Assembly: GCA_964016985.1 (NCBI GenBank)
Contig: OZ024828.1
Span: 25,607,543 to 25,671,542 of the forward strand
Origin: Anodontia alba
Taxonomy: Eukaryota > Mollusca > Bivalvia > Lucinida > Lucinidae
Length of the DNA stretch: 64,000 bases
Direction: 5' to 3'
Of this stretch, positions 54,185 through 63,879 are shown in pieces (the stretch's first letter is position 1; every line of letters begins with the position of its first letter). The notes under the pieces are model-generated. The model did not search any database and was not told the DNA's origin. It worked only from the letters and a program-made list of their open reading frames with translations. The translations under genes and the position numbers were made by a program.

Positions 54185-54790
54185 TTCCGTCCATGAATTG
54201 ATTCATTTCTATGTGCCTTTTGTGCCGCCTGCGTAACGTGGCAGACACATAGGGATCATGTTGTCCGTCGGCGTCTCGGCGTCGTCGTCATCGGTGTCGT
54301 CGTCGTCGGTGTCGTCGTCACAGTTTTCATTTCCGTTCAATAACTTTTGAAGGGATGTATTGATTTCATTCAAACTTTATATCACTATAAATACAGGTCA
54401 AGTTCGATATTGGTAATTATCCGCCAAATTTTGGCTGAGTTATGGCCTCTTTTCGACTTAGTTTTTGTTGTTCTTTTCCGCTCAATAACTTTTAAAGGGA
54501 TGCATTGATTTCATTCAAATTTTGCAGCACTTTATATTACTGTAAAATACAGGTCAGCTTCGATATTAGTAATCATCCGCAAAATTTTGGCTGAGTTATG
54601 GCCCTTTTTCGACTTAGTTTCTGTTGTTGTTTTTATATTTGTTTCCACTCAATAACTTTCGCAGGGATGCATTGATTCTATTAAAAGTTTGCAGAAGGAT
54701 ATATTATTGTAAAATACAGGTCAAGTTCGATATTAGTAATCATCCGCAAAATTTTGGGCGTTATGGCCCTTTTTCGACTTTGTCGTGTTT
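54185..54790 (+). repeat. Three tandem units of about 150-170 bp with a (GTC)n microsatellite
   Basis: CGTCGTCGTCATCGGTGTCG at 54270-54328, then units beginning TCAATAACTTTTGAAGGGAT (54336), TCAATAACTTTTAAAGGGAT (54482) and TCAATAACTTTCGCAGGGAT (54650), each ending TTGGCTGAGTTATGGCC or similar. A PLE-tail fragment (GTTCCAGGTCTGGAAGGC) follows. Confidence 0.85.
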
Positions 54791-54895
54791 AATACATTTT
54801 TTATTGACAGTTCCAGGTCTGGAAGGCTGTGTTTTGTTATTTTGGCATTTCCTGGGTCTCTTTACTTGAATATTTATATGTATTGAAAGGATCTG
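54790..54895 (+). mobile_element. Penelope-like 3' tail fragment (remnant 6)
   Basis: GACAGTTCCAGGTCTGGAAG, GCTGTGTTTTGTTATTTTGG and CATTTCCTGGGTCTCTTTAC match the tail of remnant 1 at about 5105-5170. Confidence 0.55.
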
Positions 54896-54987
54896 ATTTG
54901 GGGTCAGTGGGAAAAATGTTTGCGGACTCATGAAACTTTTTCATGTAAATATATAAATAAAGAAATAAAACACATGGCCTTGAGACG

Positions 54988-55055
54988 TAGAAAACAGTGT
55001 AGACCCTGATTAGTAGATGCATTCTGTGGTCCGATCTGGGTCTACACTGTTAGCT
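54988..55055. repeat. Solo cassette-2 hairpin
   Basis: AAACAGTGTAGACCCTGATT / GATCTGGGTCTACACTGTTAG around GTAGATGCATTCTGTG. Confidence 0.6.
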
Positions 55056-55239
55056 CAGCCCTCTTTTTTCTAACACATGGGGTAAATAGGATATTTTTTT
55101 ATACAATGTAAGGGCGTTCCTAAGAAAACCACGTCATGTGAAAAGGTGTCTCTAGGGCATATGTTAAGGGCGAAGACACGGCTCAGTTTGCAAATCTGTA
55201 GTATCGTCATCATGGCGTCATGTCTTTTGTTGTCGTCCA

Positions 55240-55473
55240 GGACCCAGTTGTTCTAAACTAACGATGTCGTTAGTTAACGTATCGTTAAAACTTTAATGAT
55301 TAAATATGGCATAATATGCTAATGTTTTTGCTGAAAAAACGTGATTTGCAAAAGCTACTCACATTTTTTTCAGCAAAAATACCTGTGAATTAGATATTGT
55401 ACTCACTTGCACAGTTAAAATTTTGACCACTAACGAGCTCGTTAAGCTAACGACGCTTTGAACAACAGGGCCC
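55240..55473. mobile_element. MITE family P (GGGCCCTGTTGTTC ends)
   Basis: GGACCCAGTTGTTCTAAACT ... GCTTTGAACAACAGGGCCC, with nested AACGATGTCGTTAGTTAACG and CTAACGAGCTCGTTAAGC, and an inner stem TTTTTGCTGAAAAAA / TTTTTTTCAGCAAAAA. Confidence 0.75.
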
Positions 55474-55650
55474 AGAGCATTTGTGCACTATCCAATAATT
55501 CTGTGAGCGTGCAGTTAGGACTGATCGGATTGTGTGAATAAACACATGTACGGATTCAGAGGGGGTTCGGAGTGGGGGTTCAGTCGAATACCTTTTGACT
55601 TAAAATTAATGTTCATGGGAAAATTTGGAGAAATTTGATAGACTTGGGAT

Positions 55651-55734
55651 ACCGTATTTAGCTTAAATATTCTGCGGCGTCTGATTTGGGTCTACACTGT
55701 TTGCACAAGCCTGTCTGTTCGAATACGAATAGTA
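55651..55734 (-). mobile_element. MITE family F, deleted copy
   Basis: ACCGTATTTAGCTTAAATAT joined to TCTGCGGCGTCTGATTTGGG and CTACACTGTTTGCAC, then CCTGTCTGTTCGAATACGAA. One hairpin arm and the long arm are lost, with the break near the hairpin tip. Confidence 0.6.
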
Positions 55735-55898
55735 CGTTCGATAATTTGATCAAATCGAACCCCCTTAGAAGTCTTAGAAGCTCCGTCCGTGAAACAGGCT
55801 GATCCAGTTTTTTGACATGTTTTTCAAAGCACAATTTACGTGTTCATAGCCATATAATAACATAGCATGCAGGTTAAACAGGGGATATGTCGAGACTA

Positions 55899-55929
<31 letters not shown>

Positions 55930-56025
55930 GTAAATACGACACATGTATTTACGTACTGTGTACCCGATTAATGGCACTCAATTTCTGGCGGATAGTAATT
56001 TTTATGGCGCAAGTCTAATTTGTGG

Positions 56026-56317
56026 CATTACGAAAACACGCCTATTCCAGTAGACTGAAATTTTACCACCAAAAATTGAAAATTTTCAGATAAAAAATTC
56101 TGATATTTTGCATATTTCTGCTCAAAACATAGATTGTGGGTACTCGTTAGAACCGCCTCAGCGAAGCGGTTCTGCTGAGGCGGTTCTAACGAGTACCCAC
56201 AATCTATGTTTTTGAGCAGAAATAAGAAAAATAATGTATACCCCTGCAAACCCCAGTTTTACTATATAAAAGTGGGGTTTAAAGGGGTCAAAATTATATA
56301 AGCATGTTTTCGTGATG
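56026..56317 (-). mobile_element. MITE family A, copy 16, with re-duplicated tip
   Basis: CATTACGAAAACACGCC ... CATGTTTTCGTGATG, flanking bases g and g. The tip reads CCGCCTCAGCGAAGCGGTTC then TGCTGAGGCGG, a small inverted duplication at the hairpin apex. Confidence 0.92.
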
Positions 56318-56479
56318 GTTTGTTTCAATTGCCATTTCCAATGTACAGTGCGTATGTAATCCAATACAAATATATTCCAACGAGAAGATAAACTGTCACG
56401 TGTAACAGTTTTTTTTGTTTTTTGTTTTTGTTTTTTTTGTTTTTTTTTTTAACAGAACTGTAGAGGAAAATACATAGAC

Positions 56480-56535
56480 GTCTCACTCTCTCTCTCTCTC
56501 TCTCTCTCTCGCTCTCGCTCGCTCTCTCTCTCTCT
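56480..56535. repeat. (CT)n microsatellite
   Basis: About 55 bases of CT with GCTCTCGCTC interruptions. Confidence 0.95.
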
Positions 56536-56771
56536 GTTTTGTTTACCTACATTTCTGTTAAATACAGCATACCACGTTGTTGAAATTTCCGAGTAACAAC
56601 GCACTATTCATGTGTTATCTTATCTTGTCCTGTGAAAATCTGAAATGAATTTAATCAAATTCTTCATCGAATCTGTATACAAATTAGGTCATTAATAAGT
56701 CATTCTCGAAGGCACTGCTGGTACTTTATCTTAACCTTTCTCTTGCTAAACACGACGTGCCCTGTCTAAGC

Positions 56772-56814
56772 AAACAGTGGAGATCCTGGTCTGGATCTGC
56801 ACTGTTTGTCATTA
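56772..56814. repeat. Solo short cassette-2 hairpin
   Basis: CAAACAGTGGAGATCCTGGT / CTGGATCTGCACTGTTTG, without the CAGACGCC inner part. Confidence 0.5.
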
Positions 56815-56914
56815 TATATGTGAATTTCTATCAAACCCCTGGATCAAGTATTCTGATTGGCTGAAAATTAGAAGTGGGCGTGGCATCTTAATTTATTCAG
56901 CATGACAAGAGTTA

Positions 56915-57112
56915 AAATGAGCCGGGACACAGCATTTCCTACGAAATTGCTTGTGTACCCAGAGAAGACTCAGATCAGCCTGCGTTTTGGATTATTGGCT
57001 TCCAACAGACTGCCCCGCGGGGACTGATCACACTTCGCGGATGCGCAGGCTGATCTGAATCGCTGCACGCACATGCAATTTTGTAGGAAACGCTGTGCCC
57101 CGGTGCAACTGT
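56915..57112. mobile_element. Hairpin repeat family G2, copy 4
   Basis: GAGCCGGGACACAGCATTTC ... AAACGCTGTGCCCCGGTGC terminal inverted repeats, the clearest G2 ends. Inner pieces GACTCAGATCAGCCTGCG and CGGATGCGCAGGCTGATCTG. Confidence 0.68.
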
Positions 57113-57170
57113 AATTTTAAAGATATATACTCTCGCACGTAGCATCCTTTGGAAGCACGAAACACATCAC

Positions 57171-57453
57171 CATCACGAAAACATGTCTTTATAATTTTGA
57201 CCCCCTATAACCCCACTTTTATTTAGTAAAACTGGGGTTTATAGGAGTACATTATTTTTGTCTTTTTTCTGCTCAAAAACATAGATTGTGGGTACACATT
57301 AGAACCGCCTAACCGAGGCGGTTCTAACAAGTACCCACAATCTATGTTTTGAGCAGAAATATGAAGAATGATTATCAGAATGTTTTATCTGAAAATTTTC
57401 ATTATTTAGTGCTAAAATTTTCTGTCTATTTGAATAGGCATGTTTTCGTAATG
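57171..57453 (+). mobile_element. MITE family A, copy 17
   Basis: CATCACGAAAACATGTC ... CATGTTTTCGTAATG, flanking bases c and a. Tip GAACCGCCTAACCGAGGCGG. Confidence 0.92.
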
Positions 57454-58127
57454 AACAAACGGAAATAGTAGACTCGGTTTGATTGCAACACTGATGCGTG
57501 TGAAGCTGACAGACGAACTTCTAAAGGCTCTTTATTTCTACTAACCTGCCATATCAGAAAAAAAATGTAACATCTTTTGATGAAACGATGCATACGCGAA
57601 GGTGTGAAGACATATCGACATGTATGATTTGTCATGACTTGTACTTTTATGAAATTTAAAGGAAATTGATCTTTATGAAAATTGTGAATTTCTAAAGCGA
57701 ATATGCTTGGCAAGTACATGTTGTATTATAATTTCCAAATGGTTGGGTGCTGCTTAAAGTACTCCATATTAACATTCGCAACCAGTCACCACTAATTTGA
57801 AAGATCTTGTGTAAAGCTGAAATGATTATCCATAGAGTTTTATGCATTACTGAAACGACTTTTCATTGTTTTCTGAGTTTAATGCACCATACAATATAGA
57901 ATGAGGTCATACATTTTTGTATGTGGTCCGCTGCATTCATTTACCTTCACGCATGCAAGTTTACATTTAGCCAAGTATCACGTGGTTGTTACGTAGATAA
58001 AATAACCTAAATGCAACGGCGATATGGTGAATCATTATCGTTAGACGTGTATAAAGGTGCAAAAAAGGGTATGGTATACTCAACCCCTATCCTTCCAACA
58101 GCTGTAAGAACGACTTTGAACTGAACT
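57454..58127. other. Unique sequence
   Basis: No repeat or gene recognised. Short frames only. Confidence 0.4.
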
Positions 58128-58128
58128 A

Positions 58129-58480
58129 CCGTATTCGACCTAATTACCGCACTGTGCGCTTTGGTTTTTCAAAAGTACTGGGAAAACTTGTTGAAAAAAA
58201 AATCCTAATAAGGGCACACTTTAAAGAAAGATCAACAGAGGACTTCATGAGGAGCGTATTTAATAATGCTTATGCGATATTATTTTCTGATTTCTTTATA
58301 GAAGCAGATGTTGTGTGTACTCGTTTGAATTGCCTCGACTTGTCGAGGCAATTCAAATGAGTACCCACAACACATGTTTTTTATAAGTAGATAAAAGTAC
58401 ACTGGTTGTAATCTTTTAAATTTCTAAACTGCTTGACTGTGCGCTTATAGGAGCATGTGCGGTAATTAGGTCGAATACGG
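58129..58480. mobile_element. MITE family M (CCGTATTCGACC ends) with cassette 1
   Basis: CCGTATTCGACCTAATTACC ... GGTAATTAGGTCGAATACGG between TA dinucleotides, a perfect 20-base terminal inverted repeat. The central hairpin GTACTCGTTTGAATTGCCTC / GAGGCAATTCAAATGAGTAC at 58318-58363 is the same module as in families A and B, with compensating arm changes. Confidence 0.9.
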
Positions 58481-58554
58481 TACATATATCGTCAGTATGT
58501 TGTCTATTGTAGTCAAGTGTCGTTACACAAGGTACATCATCGGCTGTTGTCTGC

Positions 58555-58645
58555 AATGGAAAAAAGTTTTTAACTTCCTGTTTGCTTTCCTGCAAACCAA
58601 TTATCTTTTGAATTTTATAGGCAGTTTTAGAAGGGAGATAAGAAT
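58555..58645. repeat. Family I repeat, copy 6
   Basis: AACTTCCTGTTTGCTTTCCT and TTTTAGAAGGGAGATAAGA (reverse orientation of the GGAAAGCAAACAGGAAG module). Confidence 0.5.
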
Positions 58646-58732
58646 AACCCCTTGAAAATATAACCGTATGGCAAAAGTGTTGTAAAATAGAAGTATCGTT
58701 TGATAGACATGCTTTTCAAAGCACAATTTACA

Positions 58733-59013
58733 CATCACGAAAACATACCTATATAATTTTAACCCCCTTAAACCCCACTTTTATATAGTAAAACTGGGGT
58801 TTACAGGGATATACATTATTTTTCTTATTTCTGCTCAAAATCATAGATTGTGGGTACTCGTTAGAACCGCCTCGTCGAGGCGGTTCTAACGAGTACCCAC
58901 AATCTATGTTTTGAGCAGAAATGTGTAAAAAATATCAGAGTTTTTTATCTGAAAATTTTCAATTTTTTGGTTGTAAAATTTACAATACATTTGAATATGC
59001 GTGTTTCGTAATG
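58733..59013 (+). mobile_element. MITE family A, copy 18, inserted in a second repeat
   Basis: CATCACGAAAACATACC ... CGTGTTTCGTAATG. Left flank TTTTCAAAGCACAATTTAC and right flank AACATGGCATGCTGGTTAAA recur without the MITE at 55822-55876, which gives a third partly readable empty site. Confidence 0.92.
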
Positions 59014-59330
59014 CATGTGCATAGTAATATTATACTAACATGGCATGCTGGTTAAAGAGAGGAACTGTCAAGACAAAAAAAAAAAAAAAAAAAAAAATAA
59101 AAAAAAAAAAATAAATAAATAAATTCAGTAACTAAATACTGTAGAAAGTATCAATGGAGGTCAAAAGGTCCAGATGCGATGATGCGCATACTGACTTAAA
59201 ATTTGTACATTTTGCGTATGCTCAAATATACCCTCCATAACAAAAATGCTGCTTTTCCTTGAATAGGTCTTGATAATTGTCGACCGAATTGATCTGCTGG
59301 TTAGCCATAATTATGTCCAATGAATATAAT

Positions 59331-59503
59331 ACCGTGTTTATCCTTACATTTCGGACAGTTATGTCTTTGCAAACACCGCAGACCAAGATCACACACCGCG
59401 CGGCGTGTGATCAAGGCCTGCAGTGTTTTCCTCAGTCAGCTGTATTTCGGACATACCACCTGGTTGTCAATCTCGGATAAGGATGATTTAGGGTTATAGT
59501 GTT
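59331..59503 (+). mobile_element. MITE family F, copy 5
   Basis: ACCGTGTTTATCCTTACATT, TTCGGACAGTTATGTCTTTG, then GACCAAGATCACACACCGCG / CGGCGTGTGATCAAGG. The hairpin bases have changed in a compensated way (CACAC for CAGAC, GTGTG for GTCTG). Confidence 0.6.
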
Positions 59504-60472
59504 GGAACATTTAAAATAAACACGGTAAATATGATTGCTCGGATGTCCTGAACGTCATGGGAAACTGCTTCTTACTATTATCAAAAGGTCAAAACGACAG
59601 ATCAATTGGGTTGGTCTATCATATGTGTAGGCTGTCTGCTGGATATAAAAGCTTCCGCTAGGCTTAATATCTCACTCGAAAATATGTAGCGCAATACTGT
59701 AAAATGCATGTGCGTTCTTCACTAAATGCATAACCAATGCGTCATTTTCGGAAAAAAAAATACTTTCAGAATTAAGAATATTTCTTTTCAAAAACACACT
59801 GATTAGGTCAAATCAGTCTATTACTTATGTATTGGCCATTTTTTACCAGTGCACATGGTTTTGACACAAGTTTTGTAATAGTTTGCATGAAATGTATGCT
59901 TGTTTGCAAGTATCTTTGGTGTTGACGTGTAACTGTACACGAGTACAACAAAACATAACCCTTAAAATGCAGATTTTTTTATCTGATACAATGAGGACAT
60001 TTGTCCGTTACATTTAATGCAAATACGCCACATTTTATGGTGTTAATTTCTGCATGACATTTAAAAGACACAAACATAATTGAGACCTGATAAAATTCTG
60101 AAACTTTGGATTCAGTTGTACAAAGGCAATAACAAGCACAGGCCAAATGGACGTTTTATTTCAAATAATTCAGCAACCATTGAACAAAGTAGGAAGATAG
60201 ACAGATTAGTAAAAAAATCAGCAAAAGGACTCTCGTAGCTATTTTTGTAAAACAATTCCACCTTGTCTACTCATTTACGTGTACTTTTGTCACGTAAGTG
60301 TTCCATACGCATGTCTAACCTTTATTATTTATGTGAAAATGGGAAAGCATCTTTAGACAACAGAGCAGTAAATCAGATAACCTGTGACAATTTGAGACGG
60401 ACAGAATAATAATTTGATTTCCACAAAGAAACGGCCCTCATACTCCACATCAGGCATTCTCTGTTCGTCAAT

Positions 60473-60682
60473 ACCGTTCATACTCTAAGTATTAGGACAG
60501 ACAATCCTGAGGAAACAGTGAAGACCCAGATCAGACGCCGCAGAACGCGGCGTCTGATCAGGGTTTTCACTGTTTGCCATTCATCCAGCAGTTTTTAAGT
60601 ACACCAATAGATAGCAACATGGACCTGCTCAAATTTTTGGACAAGTATGGTAAGGTGTCAAAATACATAGGATAAATACGGT
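60473..60682 (+). mobile_element. MITE family F, copy 6
   Basis: ACCGTTCATACTCTAAGTAT ... GGATAAATACGGT. Perfect hairpin CCAGATCAGACGCCGCAGA / CGCGGCGTCTGATCAGGG near 60545. Confidence 0.82.
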
Positions 60683-60900
60683 TTCTCCTACCGTACGTTT
60701 AAATGATTCTGAAAAGAGCATAACACATGCCCTGGCCAGATTGCACGGATGTGTAATCTGAACTTGTACCATCACTCTTTGCACGTGATAAATGTCCTTC
60801 TGTCGATTTTTATCCCACTTGCATTTGGCCTAAGAAGAATGTTTTGTCGCCTAGCAACATCATTTATGCCTCATTTGTACTTAGAACAAGGTTTCGATGT

Positions 60901-61117
60901 ACCGTATTTATAATGAATATTCGGACAGACAATCCTGAGCAAACAATGTAGACCCAGACCAGACGCCGCATAACGCGGCGTCTGATCTGGGTCTTCACTG
61001 TCTACCGCTCATCCAGACGTTTTACACGCATCAACAGATAGCAAAATGGACTTATTCAAATTTTAGGACAAGGATGGTAAGTATGTAAGGTGAACAAATA
61101 CTTAGGGTAAATACAGT
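60901..61117 (+). mobile_element. MITE family F, copy 7
   Basis: ACCGTATTTATAATGAATAT ... TAGGGTAAATACAGT. Hairpin CCAGACCAGACGCCGCATAA / CGCGGCGTCTGATCTGGG. Confidence 0.82.
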
Positions 61118-61305
61118 ACATGTAAATGATTCTGAAAGAGAATAAAACATGCCCTGACCAGAATACCTAGGTGCATCTTCTGTTCTGGAGTTTCACTCTT
61201 GGCATATGACATAACGGCAGTTGTTCGTGTTTCGGCCCACTAACGTTTAGCCTAAGAAGAATTATTGTCGTCTAGCATCAATTGTAGCAAGTGAATTTTC
61301 GATAT

Positions 61306-61511
61306 ACCGTATTTATTGTACGTGTTCAAACCGAAGGGTCTGAGCGAACAGTTTAGACCCAGATCAGACGCAGCAGATTGCAGGTCTACACTGTTAACCA
61401 TTCATCCAACAGTCTTTACTACACATCAGCAGGTAGTAAAAAGGATTTGCTCAAATTTCAGGAGAAGGATGGTAAGGACGTGAGGAGTCGAATTATTTAC
61501 CGTAAATACGA
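61306..61511 (+). mobile_element. MITE family F, copy 8
   Basis: ACCGTATTTATTGTACGTGT ... ATTTACCGTAAATACG. The hairpin is reduced to CCCAGATCAGACGCAGC / AGATTGCAGGTCTACAC. Confidence 0.75.
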
Positions 61512-61624
61512 TAGTACAATGTAAGATACGACATTTTTGCAATAGGCAGTTTCCAATGCGTTCATGTGCGTTATCAAAGTCCCTACTCGTATAGCTACAA
61601 CATTATATCTCAAGCAGCAACAGT

Positions 61625-61830
61625 GGGGCCGCGTGAAGCAAAAACATGCCTTCGAGCATGCGCAAACTGCTCAGATTCAGATAATCCTTCGCATGCGCAA
61701 AGTTTTATCCGGCCCTTCGCTTTCCCTTCATAAATTCTATAGTATCGAATGATTCTGTTTGGTGATAGCGAGGGCACTCATCAGACTGCACTGATGCATA
61801 GGCTGAGCGAAGCCATACAACCTGATTTTT
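61625..61830. mobile_element. Hairpin repeat family G5, uninterrupted copy
   Basis: CTTCGAGCATGCGCAAACTG, CCTTCGCATGCGCAAAG, AGTATCGAATGATTCTG, GAGGGCACTCATCAGACTGC, AGGCTGAGCGAAGCC. The empty-site relative of the SINE-interrupted copy at 28600. Confidence 0.6.
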
Positions 61831-61849
61831 TTTTATTTTATCTGCATTT

Positions 61850-62060
61850 CTAGAAAGGGTCTTTTAGAGTAGCCCCCCAATAAGCTTTCTACATAAATCT
61901 ATAGCGGGCCGTTATCGGCCCGTCAGGGTAGCTGACGGACCGACAACGGTCCGCTATAGATTTGTGTAGAATGCTAGCTGGGCCCCTTTTCAGAAGGGAT
62001 CTGGTTTGTAATCAAGCAAACAGGAAGTCTCATAAGTTGTCTCCCTTGTCATAATTGACA
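61850..62060. repeat. Family I repeat, copy 7, split by a family E MITE
   Basis: GGGTCTTTTAGAGTAG, then the MITE (61876-61982), then CCCTTTTCAGAAGGGATCTG, CAAGCAAACAGGAAGTC and GTCTCCCTTGTCATAATTG. Confidence 0.6.
61876..61982. mobile_element. MITE family E, copy 6
   Basis: CCCAATAAGCTTTCTACATA ... TGTAGAATGCTAGCTGGG. Same TATAGCGGG subfamily as copy 3. Confidence 0.88.
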
Positions 62061-62147
62061 GAATCGTCCAAGTGTATAAAGTCCTCTTTTGTGGACTACT
62101 ACGATGCCCTGAAGGCGATGCTGAGGCAAATATATTCTACTTTGCCT

Positions 62148-62354
62148 TATCCCATTTATGTCTAGCGTCCCATGAAAGGGACATTGGCAGAAGTGTACAT
62201 CCAGATCAGATGCCGCACAACGCGGCATCTGATCAGGAGCTACACTATTTGCATACAATACAGGAATTTCTGTGAAGAGTGGTTATAATCAAAAGTACCC
62301 TTTCTGTTGGATTATGATCTGGTCAAAGGACTTAAGGTGGCATAAATGGGTTAA
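62148..62354. mobile_element. MITE family Q, copy 5
   Basis: TATCCCATTTATGTCTAGCG, GTCCCATGAAAGGGACATTG ... AAGGTGGCATAAATGGGTTA. Hairpin ATCCAGATCAGATGCCGC / GCGGCATCTGATCAGG. Confidence 0.75.
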
Positions 62355-62460
62355 GCACGTATATACATCCCCACTCAGAAATGATGGAATAAAATCATTT
62401 CTCGTTTTTTATACTTGTATGCATTACGCCACTAAAACTCATAACGCTCTGCAAATATCT

Positions 62461-63558
62461 GGCGGTTGTTGAACCGTAAATTTCTCATTTCGTAAATTTC
62501 ACACAATATAAGAAGAATTGGTACCAATACGTCACATTTGCTAAATGTTAAGTTTTACGTATGGTCAGTTTCGATAAATTTTGGGGTCTAAAATTTGTGC
62601 TCAAATTTCTCATGTTGATAATTTCTGACGTGTGAAGAATTGGTAAGTATTCGTCACACCTGTGAAAAACTGGCGCGACTTCTTCTTGGTACCAATTTCT
62701 CACACATGTGAAGAATTGGTACCAGTTCCTCACACATGTGAAAAATTCGTTGGTAATTTCTGACGTGTAAAGAACTGGTAAGTATTCGTCACACCTATGG
62801 CCTAGAAGGTCCCTAAGCATCACAAAAAAACCCAAAAAAACAAACTATTAAATATTCAATAAATCAAGCATCTAGAAATATTTTTATGAAGTTTTATGAA
62901 TGTTCCTTCATATTTTTTAGTGTTTTTCTTCACATTTTTGGTGTGACAGAGCGGATACGATTTTGTGACACTGAGAAGACCCAGGTCAAAATGACATGGT
63001 TCCAGGGACATGATTCATATATATAACAAATGGAGACCCCTCAAAAGGTTTATCAAACTTCGAAAAAAAAAAAAAAAAAAAAAAAAAGCCGGTTGCGGTA
63101 GCGAGGCCGTCTACCATTACTTGTTGCCGGGAGTCCCTAGATCGACTCTTGCTAAGACTTGCTATTATAGTTACACAGGCTGGCGGGTCTAGTCGGAAAC
63201 GCCGTGAAAAGGTTTTCTCGCGACTCGGCTCATCTTAAGCATTCTAACTCTTGTCCCAGAAGTTCCACCAGTAAAACATTGAAATTTCCTTCCACGTTTA
63301 TAAAAGTATGGTATTCGTGTGAAGAATTAGAATCGAATGCAAAATGCAGCAGCTTTGGGGGATATTTTATCGATGTGAGGAATATGCATGATTGCTACAT
63401 GAAATTTGACTAGGTGCGTATTTCTCTCACACGTGAGAAATATTGGTATGAAATCCATGACGTATTGGAACCAATTCTTCACGCGCTGTGAGGAATTGGT
63501 ACCAATTCTTCACGTCGAGAAATTTACGAAGTGTGAAATTTACGGTTCAACAGGCGGT
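62461..63558. mobile_element. 1.1 kb TIR element with many GGTACC palindromes
   Basis: Left GGCGGTTGTTGAACCGTAAA, TTTCGTAAATTTCACAC and AAGAATTGGTACCAAT; right ATTGGTACCAATTCTTCACG, TTTACGAAGTGTGAAA and TTTACGGTTCAACAGGCGG. Terminal inverted repeats of about 65 bp. Inside, at 62590-62800 and 63418-63510, blocks such as TTCTCACACATGTGAAGAAT and TTCCTCACACATGTGAAAAA recur in both orientations. The middle carries poly(A) (63063-63087) and a weak tRNA-like stretch (GGTTGCGGTAGCGAGGCCG, GATCGACTC). No transposase. Confidence 0.7.
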
Positions 63559-63870
63559 GGCTGAGCTCTTGCGCTAAAACAATGAACAACTACATGTACC
63601 ACAAACCGATATGTAGCGGCTTATAGTTCAGTTGTACTCCAAATCAATAGAAGTGGATTAACAGACGTGAAATATTTATGAACAAAGAGTTGCGAAACTG
63701 GTGTGACAGTTTTCTTCCAATTAACCCTTTCCACCCTGAATTCATTATATAGATTTTTCGTTCGTTGAATTTAGACATTCCTGTTGTTCCTGAAAGGAAT
63801 GTCAGCCAAAATCCAAAACAGATTGACAAAGAGTATAGATCCTGATGAAACGGCTAGGGGGACAACTTTT
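63559..63870. other. Unique sequence
   Basis: No gene or repeat recognised before the family I module at about 63880. Confidence 0.4.
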
Positions 63871-63879
63871 GTTTGATTT

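Larger units (their letters stand above)
60473..61511 (+). repeat. Tandem triplication seeded by family F MITEs
   Basis: Three family F elements at 60473-60682, 60901-61117 and 61306-61511. The spacers 60683-60900 and 61118-61305 are homologous too (AAATGATTCTGAAA, ACATGCCCTG, TAGCCTAAGAAGAAT-type blocks). The period is thus about 405-430 bp and the unit includes MITE plus flank. Confidence 0.8.

Noticed and set aside
58154..58360. 68-codon frame
   Set aside because: Lies inside MITE family M and ends in its hairpin.
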